Below, in pieces: positions 1-8,790 of a stretch of 64,000 nt of DNA. Every line of letters starts with the position of its first letter. Positions within the stretch are counted from its first letter, which is position 1. Under the pieces are notes generated by a model that ran no database searches, was not told the DNA's origin, and saw only the letters and a list, made by a program, of their open reading frames with translations. The stretch is from the NCBI RefSeq assembly GCF_029395495.1, contig NZ_CP113918.1:620001-684000 (forward strand), in the 5' to 3' direction. The translations under genes were made by a program, and so were the position numbers. This DNA comes from Bifidobacterium sp. ESL0769 (lineage in GTDB: Bacteria; Actinomycetota; Actinomycetes; Actinomycetales; Bifidobacteriaceae).

Positions 1-792
1 GCCGCTTCGACGGCCCGTCAGGTGATTCGCCAGCTTTTCCGTGACGCGGAGGACGAGCGTGTGCTCGGTGCTTTCGCTGGCCAGAAGGGTAAGCTCATCA
101 CCGGCGTCATTCAGCAGGATACGAAGGATCCGGCCAACGTTCATGTCGCGGTGGGCGACGTGGAGGCCATCCTCCCCAAGCGCGAGCAGGTGCCCGGCGA
201 GCATTATCGTCATGGCGATCGTCTGCGCGTCTATGTCGTCACCGTCGGTCGTGGCCTGAAGGGCCCTGAAATTGTCGTGTCGCGTTCGCATCCGGAACTC
301 GTGCGCAAGCTTTTCGAACGTGAGGTGCCTGAGCTGGTTTCTGGCGCTGTCTCGATCATGGCCATCGCCCGCGAGGCCGGTGCTCGCACCAAGATCGCTG
401 TTCGTGCCAACACTGAAGGCGTCAACCCGAAAGGTGCCTTGATTGGCCCTGGCGGCGCTCGTGTGCGTGCGGTGATGGAAAACCTCGGACCGGAAAAGAT
501 CGACATCGTCGATTGGTCGAAGGACCCGGCCAAGTTCGTCGGTTCGGCGCTTTCGCCGGCCGTCGCCACTGGTGTCGACATCGTCAGCGAGAAGAACAAG
601 ACGGCCATCGCCTATATTCACGACGACCAGCTTTCGCTTGCCATCGGCAAGGAAGGCCAGAACGCCCGTCTTGCCGCCAAACTCACCGGCTGGAAGATTG
701 GCATCGAATCCAGCGAGGCCCACGCCGCAGCACAGGCGCAAGCCGCCGCGAACGCCGCAGAAGCGGGCAAAACGACAGGAAACGAACAGTAG
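1..792 (+). CDS. nusA: Transcription termination/antitermination factor NusA, 3' part
   Basis: The reading frame is open from the first base, so the 5' end lies outside the window. NusA binds RNA polymerase and nascent RNA and modulates pausing, termination and antitermination. Visible are the end of the S1 domain, then KH1 and KH2; the GxxG-type loops are seen in NPKGALIGPGGARV and in LSLAIGKEGQNARLAAKLTGW. The last 20 or so residues are an Ala-rich tail. The gene heads the usual actinobacterial nusA-infB-rbfA-truB-ribF cluster. No ylxR homologue is present between nusA and infB, where many actinobacteria have one. Identification is firm; only the 5' boundary is unknown. Confidence 0.95.
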   Translation, partial: AASTARQVIRQLFRDAEDERVLGAFAGQKGKLITGVIQQDTKDPANVHVAVGDVEAILPKREQVPGEHYRHGDRLRVYVVTVGRGLKGPEIVVSRSHPELVRKLFEREVPELVSGAVSIMAIAREAGARTKIAVRANTEGVNPKGALIGPGGARVRAVMENLGPEKIDIVDWSKDPAKFVGSALSPAVATGVDIVSEKNKTAIAYIHDDQLSLAIGKEGQNARLAAKLTGWKIGIESSEAHAAAQAQAAANAAEAGKTTGNEQ

Positions 793-797
793 TCTGC

Positions 798-824
798 AAT
801 CCAGCATCACGAGTATGCTGGATT
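798..824 (+). terminator. Hairpin after nusA
   Basis: A perfect 10-bp inverted repeat (AATCCAGCAT at 798-807, ATGCTGGATT at 815-824) starts six bases after the nusA stop. No T-tract follows, so it may be an attenuator or an mRNA-stabilising or processing hairpin between nusA and infB rather than a full terminator. Confidence 0.45.
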
Positions 825-932
825 AAGGTAATCCGAGTGCAGGCACGCAGTGTGTCTACACGTCGGTCGGAGACGAGGTAACACAATCATGGTCGCACGA
901 TGAGTCTGGGTAAGCTCGCCGTAACAATACAT

Positions 933-955
933 TGACTGCGCCTTACGCGCAGTCA
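933..955 (+). promoter_or_regulatory. Hairpin just upstream of the infB ribosome-binding site
   Basis: A perfect 9-bp stem (TGACTGCGC at 933-941, GCGCAGTCA at 947-955) with a 5-nt loop ends seven bases before the infB Shine-Dalgarno (TAGGAG, 962-967). Its position suggests translational or transcript-level control of infB; this is inference from structure only. Confidence 0.4.
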
Positions 956-975
956 CAATAGTAGGAGAAAACTGA

Positions 976-3888
976 GTGGCAAAACAGCGCGTATATGAAC
1001 TCGCTAAAGAGTTTGGCGTAGAAAGCAAAGATGTTCTTCAGAAGCTGAAGGACATGGGGGAGTTCGTCAAATCTGCATCCTCCACGGTGGAAGCGCCGGT
1101 CGTCCGCAAATTGCGGGCCGCCTTCCCACAGAATAATAATTCCGGAGCAAATGGGGATTCCGGAAAATCCAAATCTTCCGCTCACCGTCCGAAGCCGGGC
1201 AACAGTCATCAGCGTCAAGGCGCAAGTTCAGCGAAGCCGGGAGAACAGTCTCATCCGCATTTCTCTGCGAAGCCTGGCTTCGGATCTCGTCACGAATCTT
1301 CGCGCGGCGAGCAGATGCACAGTTCTCGCCGTGAAGGCGGCAACCACGAACACGAAGGCAACGGTGGCCGCAATGAGCACGGCGGCCACGACCATGGACA
1401 TCGTCAGGGTGGCATGCCCGGTCCACGCAACAACCAGCGTTTCGGCGGGAATAACGGGGGTATGAGGCCAGGCGCGAACGGTTCGCGCAACGGTTCCCCG
1501 CGTCCGGGCAACGGCGGCGCACAGCCGGCTCCGCATTCCCAGCATTCTGGTTCCGGGCCGCGTCCGGGTAATAATCCGTTCAGCCGCAAGCAGGGCATGC
1601 ATGTGCCGATGCCCAGCGGTATTCCGCGTCCGCATCCTATGGCCCGCCCCACGGTCAACAACGGTCGTAACGGCGGTCGCAATGGAGGACGTAACGGTGG
1701 ACGCGGTGGATTCCGTAGCGGGCGTTCGGAGCAAGGTGCAAGGCCAGGGCAGTGGGGTCACAATCGTCCCGGCCAAGGCGAATCCCAAGGCCGCGGCGGC
1801 AACCGCTTCGGTGGCGGCGGCTATCAGGGCGGCGGCCCGTCTCGTGGTGGCGGTCGCGGTCGTGGCGGTGCTGCAGGCGCATTCGGTCGTCAGGGTGGCA
1901 AATCCTCAAGGGCTCGTAAGAACAGGCTCGCGAAACGTCGTGATTACGAGGAGATTAAAGCTCCTACCATCGGCGGTGTACGCATTCCCGCCGGCAACGG
2001 CAAAACCATCAAGCTGCGTCAGGGCGCGACATTGGCCGACCTTGCTGAGAAGATCAACGTCAATCCTGCTGCTCTGGTGACGGTCATGTTCCACTTGGGC
2101 GAGATGGTCACGGCCACCCAGTCCCTTGATGAAGCAACCTTCCAGATTCTTGGTGAGGAAATCGGTTGGAACGTCAAGATCGTTTCCGCCGAAGAGGAAG
2201 ACAAGGAAATCCTCCAGCAGTTCGACATCGATCTGGATGAAGAAGAGCTGCAGGATGACAAGAACCTCAAGCCGCGTCCGCCGGTGGTCACTGTCATGGG
2301 TCACGTCGACCACGGCAAGACTCGCCTGCTCGACACCATTCGTAAGACCAATGTCTCCGCACGTGAGGCCGGCGGCATCACCCAGCGCATCGGCGCTTAT
2401 CAGGTGACCGTCAACCTCGAAGACAAGCCCCGCAAGATCACTTTCCTCGATACCCCTGGCCACGAGGCGTTCACCGCCATGCGTGCCCGTGGTGCCGAGC
2501 TCACCGATATTGCGGTCTTGGTCGTTGCTGCCGATGACGGCGTGATGCCGCAGACGGTCGAGGCCATCAATCACGCACAAGCGGCCAACGTGCCGATTGT
2601 CGTGGCGGTCAACAAGATCGATGTCGAGGGTGCGAATCCCGAAAAGGTGCGCGGCCAGCTGACCGAATTCGGTCTGGTTCCTGAAGAGTACGGTGGCGAC
2701 ACCATGTTTGTCGATATCTCCGCGAAGCAGGGTACGAACGTCGATAAGCTGCTCGAGGCGATTCTTCTGACCGCCGACGCGGAACTCGACCTCAAGGCCA
2801 ACCCCGACATGGATGCGCGTGGCGCGACCGTTGAGGCAAGGCTCGACAAGGGCCGTGGCGCCGTGGCAACCGTGCTGGTGCAGCAGGGCACGCTCCATGT
2901 GGGCGACGCTATCGTGGCCGGTACCTCGTATGGCCGCGTGCGTGCGATGCTCAACGAGGACGGCAAGCAGATGAAGGCTGCGGAGCCTTCCACACCTGTC
3001 CAGGTGCTCGGTTTGACGAGCGTGCCGAGCGCCGGCGACCTCTTCCTGGTCGCCCCCGACGACCGCACCGCCCGCCAGATCGCCGAAAAGCGTCAGGCCT
3101 CCGAACGCGCGGCCCAGCTGGCCAAGCGCCGCAAGGTCGTCTCGCTCGAGAGCTTGAAGGAGCAGTTCGCCAAGTCCGAGGTCGACATGCTCAACATCGT
3201 CATCAAGGGCGATTCCTCCGGTTCCGTCGAAGCGCTGGAAGATTCCCTGATGAAGATCGAGGTGTCCGACGAGGTCGGCATCCAGGTCATCCATCGCGGT
3301 GTCGGCGCGATTACCCAGAACGATGTCAACCTGGCAAGCGTGGACAAGGCCGTCATTATCGGCTTCAACGTCCGCCCGAACCGTCAGGTCGCGGACCTCG
3401 CCGAGCGCGAGGGCGTGGAGATCAAGTACTACTCCATCATCTACAAGGCGATTGAAGACATCGAGGCGTCCCTTAAGGGCATGCTCAAGCCGGAATACGA
3501 AGAGGTCACCACCTCTCATTCCGAGATTCGTCAGATCTTCCGTTCCTCCAAGTTCGGCAACATCGCCGGCGTCATGGTCCAGGATGGCGAGGTCAAGCGT
3601 GGCACCAAGGCGCGTATCCTGCGCAACGGCGTCACCACGGTCAACGATCTCGAGATCTCTTCGCTGCGTCGTTTCAAGGACGACGTGCAGTCCGTCAAGG
3701 AAGGCTACGAGGCCGGTATCAACTTGGGCTCCTTCAACGACATCCAGGAAGGCGACATCATCGAGACCTTCGAGATGAAGGAGATCGAGCGCAAGGACGG
3801 CCAGCCTTCGAAGAAGGACGACAAGGCCGACGATACCAAGAATGACCTTAAGGCTCCAGAACCCAAGGCTGATTCCAAGAAGAACTGA
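976..3888 (+). CDS. infB: Translation initiation factor IF-2
   Basis: IF-2 is the GTPase that brings fMet-tRNA to the 30S subunit and drives subunit joining. The 970-residue product has an IF2_N motif at the extreme N-terminus ([21 protein letters not shown]). A long Gly/Arg/Asn/His-rich disordered stretch follows (about residues 50-320, with NGGR and RGG repeats). Then come a second IF2_N-like region and the G domain, with GHVDHGKT at about 442-449, DTPGH and NKID. Domains II to IV complete the protein, which ends in a Lys/Asp-rich tail. The start is GTG at 976, supported by TAGGAG 8 bases upstream. Length and architecture are normal for actinobacteria. Confidence 0.98.
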   Translation: MAKQRVYELAKEFGVESKDVLQKLKDMGEFVKSASSTVEAPVVRKLRAAFPQNNNSGANGDSGKSKSSAHRPKPGNSHQRQGASSAKPGEQSHPHFSAKPGFGSRHESSRGEQMHSSRREGGNHEHEGNGGRNEHGGHDHGHRQGGMPGPRNNQRFGGNNGGMRPGANGSRNGSPRPGNGGAQPAPHSQHSGSGPRPGNNPFSRKQGMHVPMPSGIPRPHPMARPTVNNGRNGGRNGGRNGGRGGFRSGRSEQGARPGQWGHNRPGQGESQGRGGNRFGGGGYQGGGPSRGGGRGRGGAAGAFGRQGGKSSRARKNRLAKRRDYEEIKAPTIGGVRIPAGNGKTIKLRQGATLADLAEKINVNPAALVTVMFHLGEMVTATQSLDEATFQILGEEIGWNVKIVSAEEEDKEILQQFDIDLDEEELQDDKNLKPRPPVVTVMGHVDHGKTRLLDTIRKTNVSAREAGGITQRIGAYQVTVNLEDKPRKITFLDTPGHEAFTAMRARGAELTDIAVLVVAADDGVMPQTVEAINHAQAANVPIVVAVNKIDVEGANPEKVRGQLTEFGLVPEEYGGDTMFVDISAKQGTNVDKLLEAILLTADAELDLKANPDMDARGATVEARLDKGRGAVATVLVQQGTLHVGDAIVAGTSYGRVRAMLNEDGKQMKAAEPSTPVQVLGLTSVPSAGDLFLVAPDDRTARQIAEKRQASERAAQLAKRRKVVSLESLKEQFAKSEVDMLNIVIKGDSSGSVEALEDSLMKIEVSDEVGIQVIHRGVGAITQNDVNLASVDKAVIIGFNVRPNRQVADLAEREGVEIKYYSIIYKAIEDIEASLKGMLKPEYEEVTTSHSEIRQIFRSSKFGNIAGVMVQDGEVKRGTKARILRNGVTTVNDLEISSLRRFKDDVQSVKEGYEAGINLGSFNDIQEGDIIETFEMKEIERKDGQPSKKDDKADDTKNDLKAPEPKADSKKN

Positions 3889-3896
3889 ATACCGAA

Positions 3897-3935
3897 CGGT
3901 TCGGTCTGATTATTCTGATTGTTCAGACTGAACCG
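3897..3935 (+). terminator. Hairpin after infB
   Basis: CGGTTCGGTCTGA (3897-3909) pairs with TCAGACTGAACCG (3923-3935), 12 of 13 positions, 9 bases after the infB stop. The T-tract is weak, so termination may be partial. Confidence 0.55.
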
Positions 3936-3949
3936 ATTATTGAGCGTTA

Positions 3950-3987
3950 GTCGCCCGTCGCGCCGTTGGTTGTGCGTGGCGGGCGAC
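3950..3987 (+). other. Second hairpin downstream of infB
   Basis: GTCGCCCG (3950-3957) and CGGGCGAC (3980-3987) form an 8-bp GC-rich stem with a 22-nt loop. It is part of the 484-bp gap between infB and rbfA. Function is unknown; it may add to termination. Confidence 0.35.
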
Positions 3988-4139
3988 AACGTTATGTGGA
4001 TTTGAAACGGGAATGCGCCATTTTCGGCGGTAAAGCCACATTGTCGTACCGTGAAAGGCCTGTTTATCGGCGCTGAATGTGTTTTTCCCCGCGGTAAGTT
4101 TTATACTGTTGTGCTGGAGACGGCTTGTTTATTGTCTCT

Positions 4140-4258
4140 AAATGCGTCTTTTGCCGCAGTAAGTGTCATTGTTGTGCGGGAAACAACCTATTTGGCACGA
4201 ATAAATGCGACATTTGCCGCACATTAGGGGTAGTTAGTGCGGGTAACGACGCATTTGG
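4140..4258. repeat. Two adjacent palindromic repeats with GCGGG-AACGACGCATTT-type arms
   Basis: Arms AAATGCGTCTTTTGCCGCAG (4140-4159) with TGTGCGGGAAACAACC (about 4173-4188), and AAATGCGACATTTGCCGCAC (4203-4222) with GTGCGGGTAACGACGCATTT (4237-4256), form two successive imperfect hairpins. The same arm sequence recurs as a nested palindrome at 47691-47807 upstream of lysS, so this is a dispersed repeat family. It fills most of the 484-bp infB-rbfA gap, where I see no gene. Confidence 0.6.
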
Positions 4259-4372
4259 TAGTCTATCATGTGCGCTGAGACGGAAGCGTGACGAGACATT
4301 TGCGCGGGGAACGCGTATTCTCGTCAGTCTGTATGATGAAACGTAATAGTAAGAGTAATAAAAGGAAACGTT

Positions 4373-4855
4373 ATGGCAGGAACTAATCCACGGGCCGCGC
4401 GTATCGCGGCGTTGATCCAGCGTGTCATCGCCTCGTCGATGGAACGTACGTTGCACGACAAGCGCCTGAACGGAGTCACCATCACCGACGTACGTGTTAC
4501 CGGCGACCTGCAGATCGCCCGCGTCTACTGGACACAACTCGGCCAGGAAGGCAAAGCCGAGGGGGAGCGCAAACGTGCCGAGCAGGCGCTGAAGCAGGCT
4601 ACGGGCAGGCTTCGTTCGCTGGTCGGTGCGAAGGCCGGGCTGCGACTCACCCCGCAGCTGCAGTTCATCTACGACGAGGTGCCGAGCGAGGCGCACGAAA
4701 TCGAGGACATCCTTGTCACTGCGCACAAGCGCGACGAGGAGCTCGACAAGGCCCGCGAGACCGCGCAGTATGCTGGCGACGAGAATCCCTATGTCGAGCC
4801 GCGCAAGAAGAAGACCGCCGCCGATTTTGAGGATGATGGTGTCGAAGAAGAGTAA
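4373..4855 (+). CDS. rbfA: Ribosome-binding factor A
   Basis: RbfA is a KH-like 30S maturation factor needed for 16S rRNA 5' processing and growth in the cold. The 160-residue product starts with the typical NPRAARIAALIQRVIASSMER and carries the family signature LNGVTITDVRVTGDLQIARVYW. The central AxxG-type KH region is followed by LTPQLQFIYDEVPSEAHEIEDIL. The tail of about 35 residues is charged (KARETAQ..EPRKKKTAADFEDD). An AAAGGAAA ribosome-binding site sits 5 bases before ATG 4373. The last 20 bases overlap truB, which implies coupled translation. Confidence 0.95.
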   Translation: MAGTNPRAARIAALIQRVIASSMERTLHDKRLNGVTITDVRVTGDLQIARVYWTQLGQEGKAEGERKRAEQALKQATGRLRSLVGAKAGLRLTPQLQFIYDEVPSEAHEIEDILVTAHKRDEELDKARETAQYAGDENPYVEPRKKKTAADFEDDGVEEE

Positions 4856-6206
4856 AAAGCCGGAACTTTCCGGGCTTGTTGTGGTCGACAAACCGCTTGG
4901 CGTGACCAGCCACGACGTGGTGGCGGCCGTGCGCGGAGAGCTGCACATGCGTCGTGTCGGCCACGCGGGCACGCTCGATCCGCAGGCTTCGGGCGTGCTG
5001 GTCATTGGGTTTGGCCATGGGACGCGCCTGCTCAACTACATCGTCGACCATACCAAGACCTACGAGGCCACCATCCGCCTCGGCCAGACCAGTACCACCG
5101 ACGATTCCGAAGGTGAGATTACCACGGTTGTGTCGGTAAGGCTGGCGGATAATTCGGATAACGGTGTTGAGGTAAACGAAAACGCCAATAGTTTATCCCC
5201 AGCAAAGAACGAGGCTTACAGCCAAGGCTTCTCTAATACTTCTCCAAAAGCGATAGCAGCGGATGATTTGACGCAGTCTTTGGATGGTGAACTAACTTCT
5301 GATGAAACCTCCGGCAACGCTCGTGTGCTGACGTTTCAGCAGATTAAGCAAGCCATCAACGAGCACCTGACGGGCGATATCAAGCAGGTGCCGAGTTCCT
5401 ATTCCGCAGTTCGTGTCAATGGCCGTCACGCCTATGAGCTGGCTCGGCAGGGGAAGACTGTGAAACTCGACGCGCGGTCCGTCACTATCAGCGAATTCAT
5501 CGTGCTGGGCGCTCGCAATACCGAAGCGACAATCAAGGCTTCCGAAGTTGAGGATGGTGAAAATGAGTCGATTACCAGTAGAGCTTCCGTCGTTGATGTG
5601 GATGTACGTATCAGCTGCTCGACGGGCACGTATATCCGTTCGCTCGGGCGCGATTTGGGACGGCTTTTGGGTGTTGGCGGTTATCTGACGAAGTTGCGTC
5701 GCACGAGGGTTGGCAAGTTTGATCTGGCCGATCCGCAATTGGCGGAGCGTGTGGTTACGGCACATGCCAAGCCGCATACATTTACCAATCGCGAGGGCGT
5801 GACGCTGACCCTGAACCGGGCCGTACTGGACGTCGATGCCGACGAACTGAAACGTCGTGCGTTGACCATGCTCGAGGCCGCGCAACGTACGATGCCGACC
5901 ATTCCCATTAGCGATGAGGACGCCAAGAATCTGCGTTTCGGACGTAGGTTGCCGATAACCATAGCTGCCGGTGCAAGCGCCGAATATGGTTCAGGTGCTG
6001 CTGATGCAGGCGATAATTCGACGCAAATCGTCAAGACTGCTGATGATAAAGCTATGACAAATGACGGCAAAACCTCAACTAATGCCAGCGGGACTAAGAA
6101 CATAGCGGCCGTGTATCTCCCTCAAACGGAAGAGGTCGTAGGCATTGTGGAACCGGCAAACAACCATGAGCTGAAATCCGTGGTGGTGTTCCCGCAGGTC
6201 GGGTAA
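4836..6206 (+). CDS. truB: tRNA pseudouridine(55) synthase TruB
   Basis: TruB converts U55 of the tRNA T-loop to pseudouridine. The N-terminal half shows VVVDKPLGVTSHDVV and the catalytic motif RRVGHAGTLDPQASGVL, with the nucleophile Asp at about residue 48 counted from ATG 4836. At about 456 residues the protein is much longer than usual TruB (300-350). Two low-complexity inserts explain this: an Asn/Ser/Glu-rich stretch encoded at about 5130-5320 and a Ser/Thr/Asp/Ala-rich one at about 5970-6105. The start is within rbfA: GAGG at 4829-4832 lies close to ATG 4836, and GTG 4839 is the alternative with better spacing. An upstream ATG at 4833 is also in frame. Confidence 0.93.
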   Translation: MVSKKSKKPELSGLVVVDKPLGVTSHDVVAAVRGELHMRRVGHAGTLDPQASGVLVIGFGHGTRLLNYIVDHTKTYEATIRLGQTSTTDDSEGEITTVVSVRLADNSDNGVEVNENANSLSPAKNEAYSQGFSNTSPKAIAADDLTQSLDGELTSDETSGNARVLTFQQIKQAINEHLTGDIKQVPSSYSAVRVNGRHAYELARQGKTVKLDARSVTISEFIVLGARNTEATIKASEVEDGENESITSRASVVDVDVRISCSTGTYIRSLGRDLGRLLGVGGYLTKLRRTRVGKFDLADPQLAERVVTAHAKPHTFTNREGVTLTLNRAVLDVDADELKRRALTMLEAAQRTMPTIPISDEDAKNLRFGRRLPITIAAGASAEYGSGAADAGDNSTQIVKTADDKAMTNDGKTSTNASGTKNIAAVYLPQTEEVVGIVEPANNHELKSVVVFPQVG

Positions 6207-6265
6207 AGCCAGATGGTTAAGTAAAGTTTCAGCCCCTCGTAAGCCTGATACTGAATAAACCCCTA

Positions 6266-6333
6266 GATCGTATAAAGCCTCAAGCCATATAAAACCACGG
6301 ATCGTATAAAACTTCAGGCCGCTTAAAGCCCCG
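6266..6333 (+). repeat. Two 34-bp direct repeats between truB and ribF
   Basis: GATCGTATAAA begins at 6266 and again at 6300, and the rest of each 34-bp unit (TCA-GCC-TAAA-CC) is largely conserved. The second unit runs into the truB terminator. It looks like a small local duplication; no function is evident. Confidence 0.5.
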
Positions 6334-6350
6334 AGAAAAGAGGGCTTTCG
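6325..6350 (+). terminator. Hairpin terminator after truB
   Basis: AAAGCCC (6325-6331) pairs with GGGCTTT (6342-6348) around a purine-rich loop. It ends the truB transcript, although a short T-run makes it a modest terminator. Confidence 0.5.
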
Positions 6351-6404
6351 CGCGGGCGGCTTGGCTGATAAAATGGCTTGCGGCAAACAAGACAAAGGAT
6401 TTTG

Positions 6405-7727
6405 ATGAAGATCACCAGGTTAACACCCGACTCTAACGGATTGGTGGATTGGCCCACCCTGAGCTCGCACAAGCGCGTGGTCATGACCATCGGCGTGTTT
6501 GACGGCATGCACAAGGGTCATCAGGCTGTGGTTCGTCGCGTGGTGGAGCTGGCGAAACAGACCGATTCCTTGGCCGTAGTAATGGTTCTTGACCCGCGGC
6601 CTGCGCTTGCGCATACCTATGCCAACGAACACGACGGCATGGATCTGCCGCAGGATTTCGTGGATACCCAGGCGCTGAGTTCCGTCGAGCAGCGTGCGCG
6701 AGTCATGGACAAACTTGGCGTCGACCGCGTGATTGTATTGCATTATACGATGGCGTTCGCCGCCAAATCGTTCCGGTTCTTCTTGGGGCAGATGGTCGGC
6801 AAGCTCGGCATGCGCACGCTTGTGCTCGGACAGGACGCGGCGATGGGCGCGAACCGGAAGGGCGATATCAAGTCCATTCAGGAACTTTGCGAGGCCACTC
6901 GCGTTTTCGAGCTCGATGTGGTCGATGATTTGGGACCGGGCTATACGTGGGTTCCCTCGCGTTTCGAGCCCAAGATGCCGGAAGGCATCGGCGAGCCGCA
7001 AGACCCTCGAGAAGGCATGAACAAGGCCGAATTGCGTGCATGGACCAAAAAGAACAACTGCCGCAAAGTGCGGGTCTGGAGCTCGTCGAACGTGCGGTAT
7101 CTGCTTTCGCAAGGGTGTGTGAAGGCCGCCGCTGAGATTCTGGGGCACGACCATGCCGTCGAAGGTGTGGTGGTGCACGGCGAGCAGCGCGGGCGCGAGA
7201 TCGGCTTCCCGACCGCGAACCTGGCCCAGGTGGTCGAAGGCTATGTGCCGGTCGACGGTGTTTATGCCGGCTGGCTGGTTGATTTGGGACCGGTTGATGC
7301 CGGCTCGAACAGTGGCAATGGCAGCAACGCTGGCAATGGGGCGAACGTTACAGGAAGTAGCCGCAGCATTGAGAATGGCAGTGGCGCTAAGACCACCAGT
7401 AAAAGTAATACCTCAAACGGCATAAATGCTGCTAATCTTGCGTCTCCTTCCGACGAGATGCGCATGGCTCCAGGCTCGCCGTGGCGCTGGCCGGCCGCGA
7501 TTTCCATCGGTACCAAGCCAACGTATAGCGATGAAACCGGCATCAACGAACGTGTCATTGAGCCGTATTGTGTCACCGACGATTGGCTGGAACTTTACGA
7601 CCACAAGGTGCGTGTGGAATTCACTCAATTCCTGCGCGGTCAGGTCAAGTTCGATGGCACCGACGAGCTTAAGGCCGCGTTGAAGGATTATGCCGACCAG
7701 ACGCTGGCGATTACCGGCGCAAAGTGA
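6405..7727 (+). CDS. ribF: Bifunctional riboflavin kinase / FMN adenylyltransferase
   Basis: RibF phosphorylates riboflavin to FMN and adenylates FMN to FAD. The N-terminal FAD-synthetase domain shows MTIGVFDGMHKGHQAVV (the GxFDGxHxGH nucleotidyltransferase motif) and later VLGQDAAMGANRKGD. The C-terminal kinase domain shows GRVxxGEQRGREIGFPTANL-like sequence, VPVDGVYAGW, and near the end the VxFTQFLRGQVKFD motif. A Gly/Asn/Ser-rich insert of about 60 residues (encoded at about 7300-7470) interrupts the kinase domain. The start ATG 6405 is chosen over an upstream ATG at 6378 because AAAGGA lies at 6394-6399. Confidence 0.95.
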   Translation: MKITRLTPDSNGLVDWPTLSSHKRVVMTIGVFDGMHKGHQAVVRRVVELAKQTDSLAVVMVLDPRPALAHTYANEHDGMDLPQDFVDTQALSSVEQRARVMDKLGVDRVIVLHYTMAFAAKSFRFFLGQMVGKLGMRTLVLGQDAAMGANRKGDIKSIQELCEATRVFELDVVDDLGPGYTWVPSRFEPKMPEGIGEPQDPREGMNKAELRAWTKKNNCRKVRVWSSSNVRYLLSQGCVKAAAEILGHDHAVEGVVVHGEQRGREIGFPTANLAQVVEGYVPVDGVYAGWLVDLGPVDAGSNSGNGSNAGNGANVTGSSRSIENGSGAKTTSKSNTSNGINAANLASPSDEMRMAPGSPWRWPAAISIGTKPTYSDETGINERVIEPYCVTDDWLELYDHKVRVEFTQFLRGQVKFDGTDELKAALKDYADQTLAITGAK

Positions 7728-7745
7728 TGTCCGGTCGCTATCCTT

Positions 7746-8447
7746 TTACTCGAGCGTGAAACCGTCGAACGTGAAGCCCGGGCTTACCACGCAGGAGACC
7801 AGCGCATCGCCTTTGCCGGGTACGGTGCGTTGCCAGCAGCCTTCGGGAATGACCACTTGGCCAACGGGTTCCGCTGACAAATCCGATGGTTGCATATCCT
7901 CTTTTGGGTTGGTGCCGGTCGCATTCGGATTGACCGAAGCCAGGCCTTGCCCGAGCGTATAAAGTGTGCGTCCGGATTCGTCCGCCGGGGCGTCGCCGTA
8001 CCCGCCCAACTCGAGGCCGACGGTGGCAGGCCCGTGCCAAAGCCAGATTTCGGTGGCATCCACTTTATGCCAGGCACTCGCGTCGCCTTGAGCCAGTAGG
8101 AAGTAGATCAGCGAAGCCAGTGGGCGTCCTTCCGTTGCCTTCATCGATTTGAGGTCGGCTGCGGTCGCGGCGTAGGTATCGAAAGAATACGGCGCGCCGG
8201 TATTGGCGGAATTTTTCGTTTTGCCTTTGTCAAAATTCGTGGGCGTTGCAGAATTTTTGGCACCATTATCAATGCCGCTGCGCTGTGCATCCCCGCGTTC
8301 TGCAGCCTGCTGCGTCGCTGTTCCTGCCGCGGCCTGCAGGCTCAGCCAGGTCTGCCGGTACCAGCCGCCCTCGGGATGCGCTTCAAGGCCCAGCGCCTTC
8401 ACCGCATGCTGCGCGTACTCGCTCATGTCCTCAAATGCAACGCTCAT
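7746..8447 (-). CDS. Cupin_5 / DUF985 family protein
   Basis: The N-terminus (ALGLEAHPEGGWYRQTW) and the core (SLIYFLLAQGDASAWHKVDATEIWLWHGPA) are characteristic of the Cupin_5 (DUF985) family, a small beta-barrel fold of unknown reaction. It runs to 233 residues, against about 150-170 usual. Most of the extra is an Ala/Thr/Asn-rich insert after the first 35 residues, encoded at about 8190-8340. A second insert lies near the C-terminus. The ribosome-binding site AAGGGG lies upstream of ATG 8447. It converges with ribF, leaving an 18-bp gap. No substrate can be assigned. Confidence 0.8.
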   Translation of the reverse strand: MSVAFEDMSEYAQHAVKALGLEAHPEGGWYRQTWLSLQAAAGTATQQAAERGDAQRSGIDNGAKNSATPTNFDKGKTKNSANTGAPYSFDTYAATAADLKSMKATEGRPLASLIYFLLAQGDASAWHKVDATEIWLWHGPATVGLELGGYGDAPADESGRTLYTLGQGLASVNPNATGTNPKEDMQPSDLSAEPVGQVVIPEGCWQRTVPGKGDALVSCVVSPGFTFDGFTLE

Positions 8448-8790
8448 TGCTTGATCCCCTTATTTGTTTCTCGTCGAAAACAAACAGCCGGAATTCGGCC
8501 GGTGTCAATTCATATCTAGATCATTCTATCAATTTCGTGGGTATGAACGTTTTATGCGATTTTAAGGATTTCGCCGTTTCTTGTTGATTTGGTTATGAAA
8601 TGACTGACATGCGGGAGATTCGTTTTCGGGTTCTTTGGTTTGATGGTTGAAATCATTCGTTCTCAGGGTTGTCAGGTATTAAAAATCAGGGATTTTTCAG
8701 GGTGTTCCCCGATAAGGTTTTCGGATTTTGGCCCGTAGGGTTGAAGCGTAAGCGGGCGAAGGCAACAGTGCCGGCTCAAGGAGAACGAAG
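8448..8790. promoter_or_regulatory. Upstream region of the ABC exporter operon with phased TCAGGG sites
   Basis: This 343-bp gene-free stretch separates two divergent genes. Its right part holds TCAGGG at 8663-8668, TCAGGT at 8672, and then two TCAGGG copies 11 bp apart (8686-8691 and 8697-8702) followed by TGTTCCCC. The 30-bp block 8681-8710 matches 35551-35580, in front of the PspC two-component locus, at 25 of 30 positions. It is therefore a good candidate operator for that response regulator. Confidence 0.6.

Noticed and set aside
1906..3519. Long antisense open frame of 537 codons over infB
   Set aside because: It is a codon-bias shadow of IF-2 on the other strand; the protein has no recognisable motifs and infB is certain.
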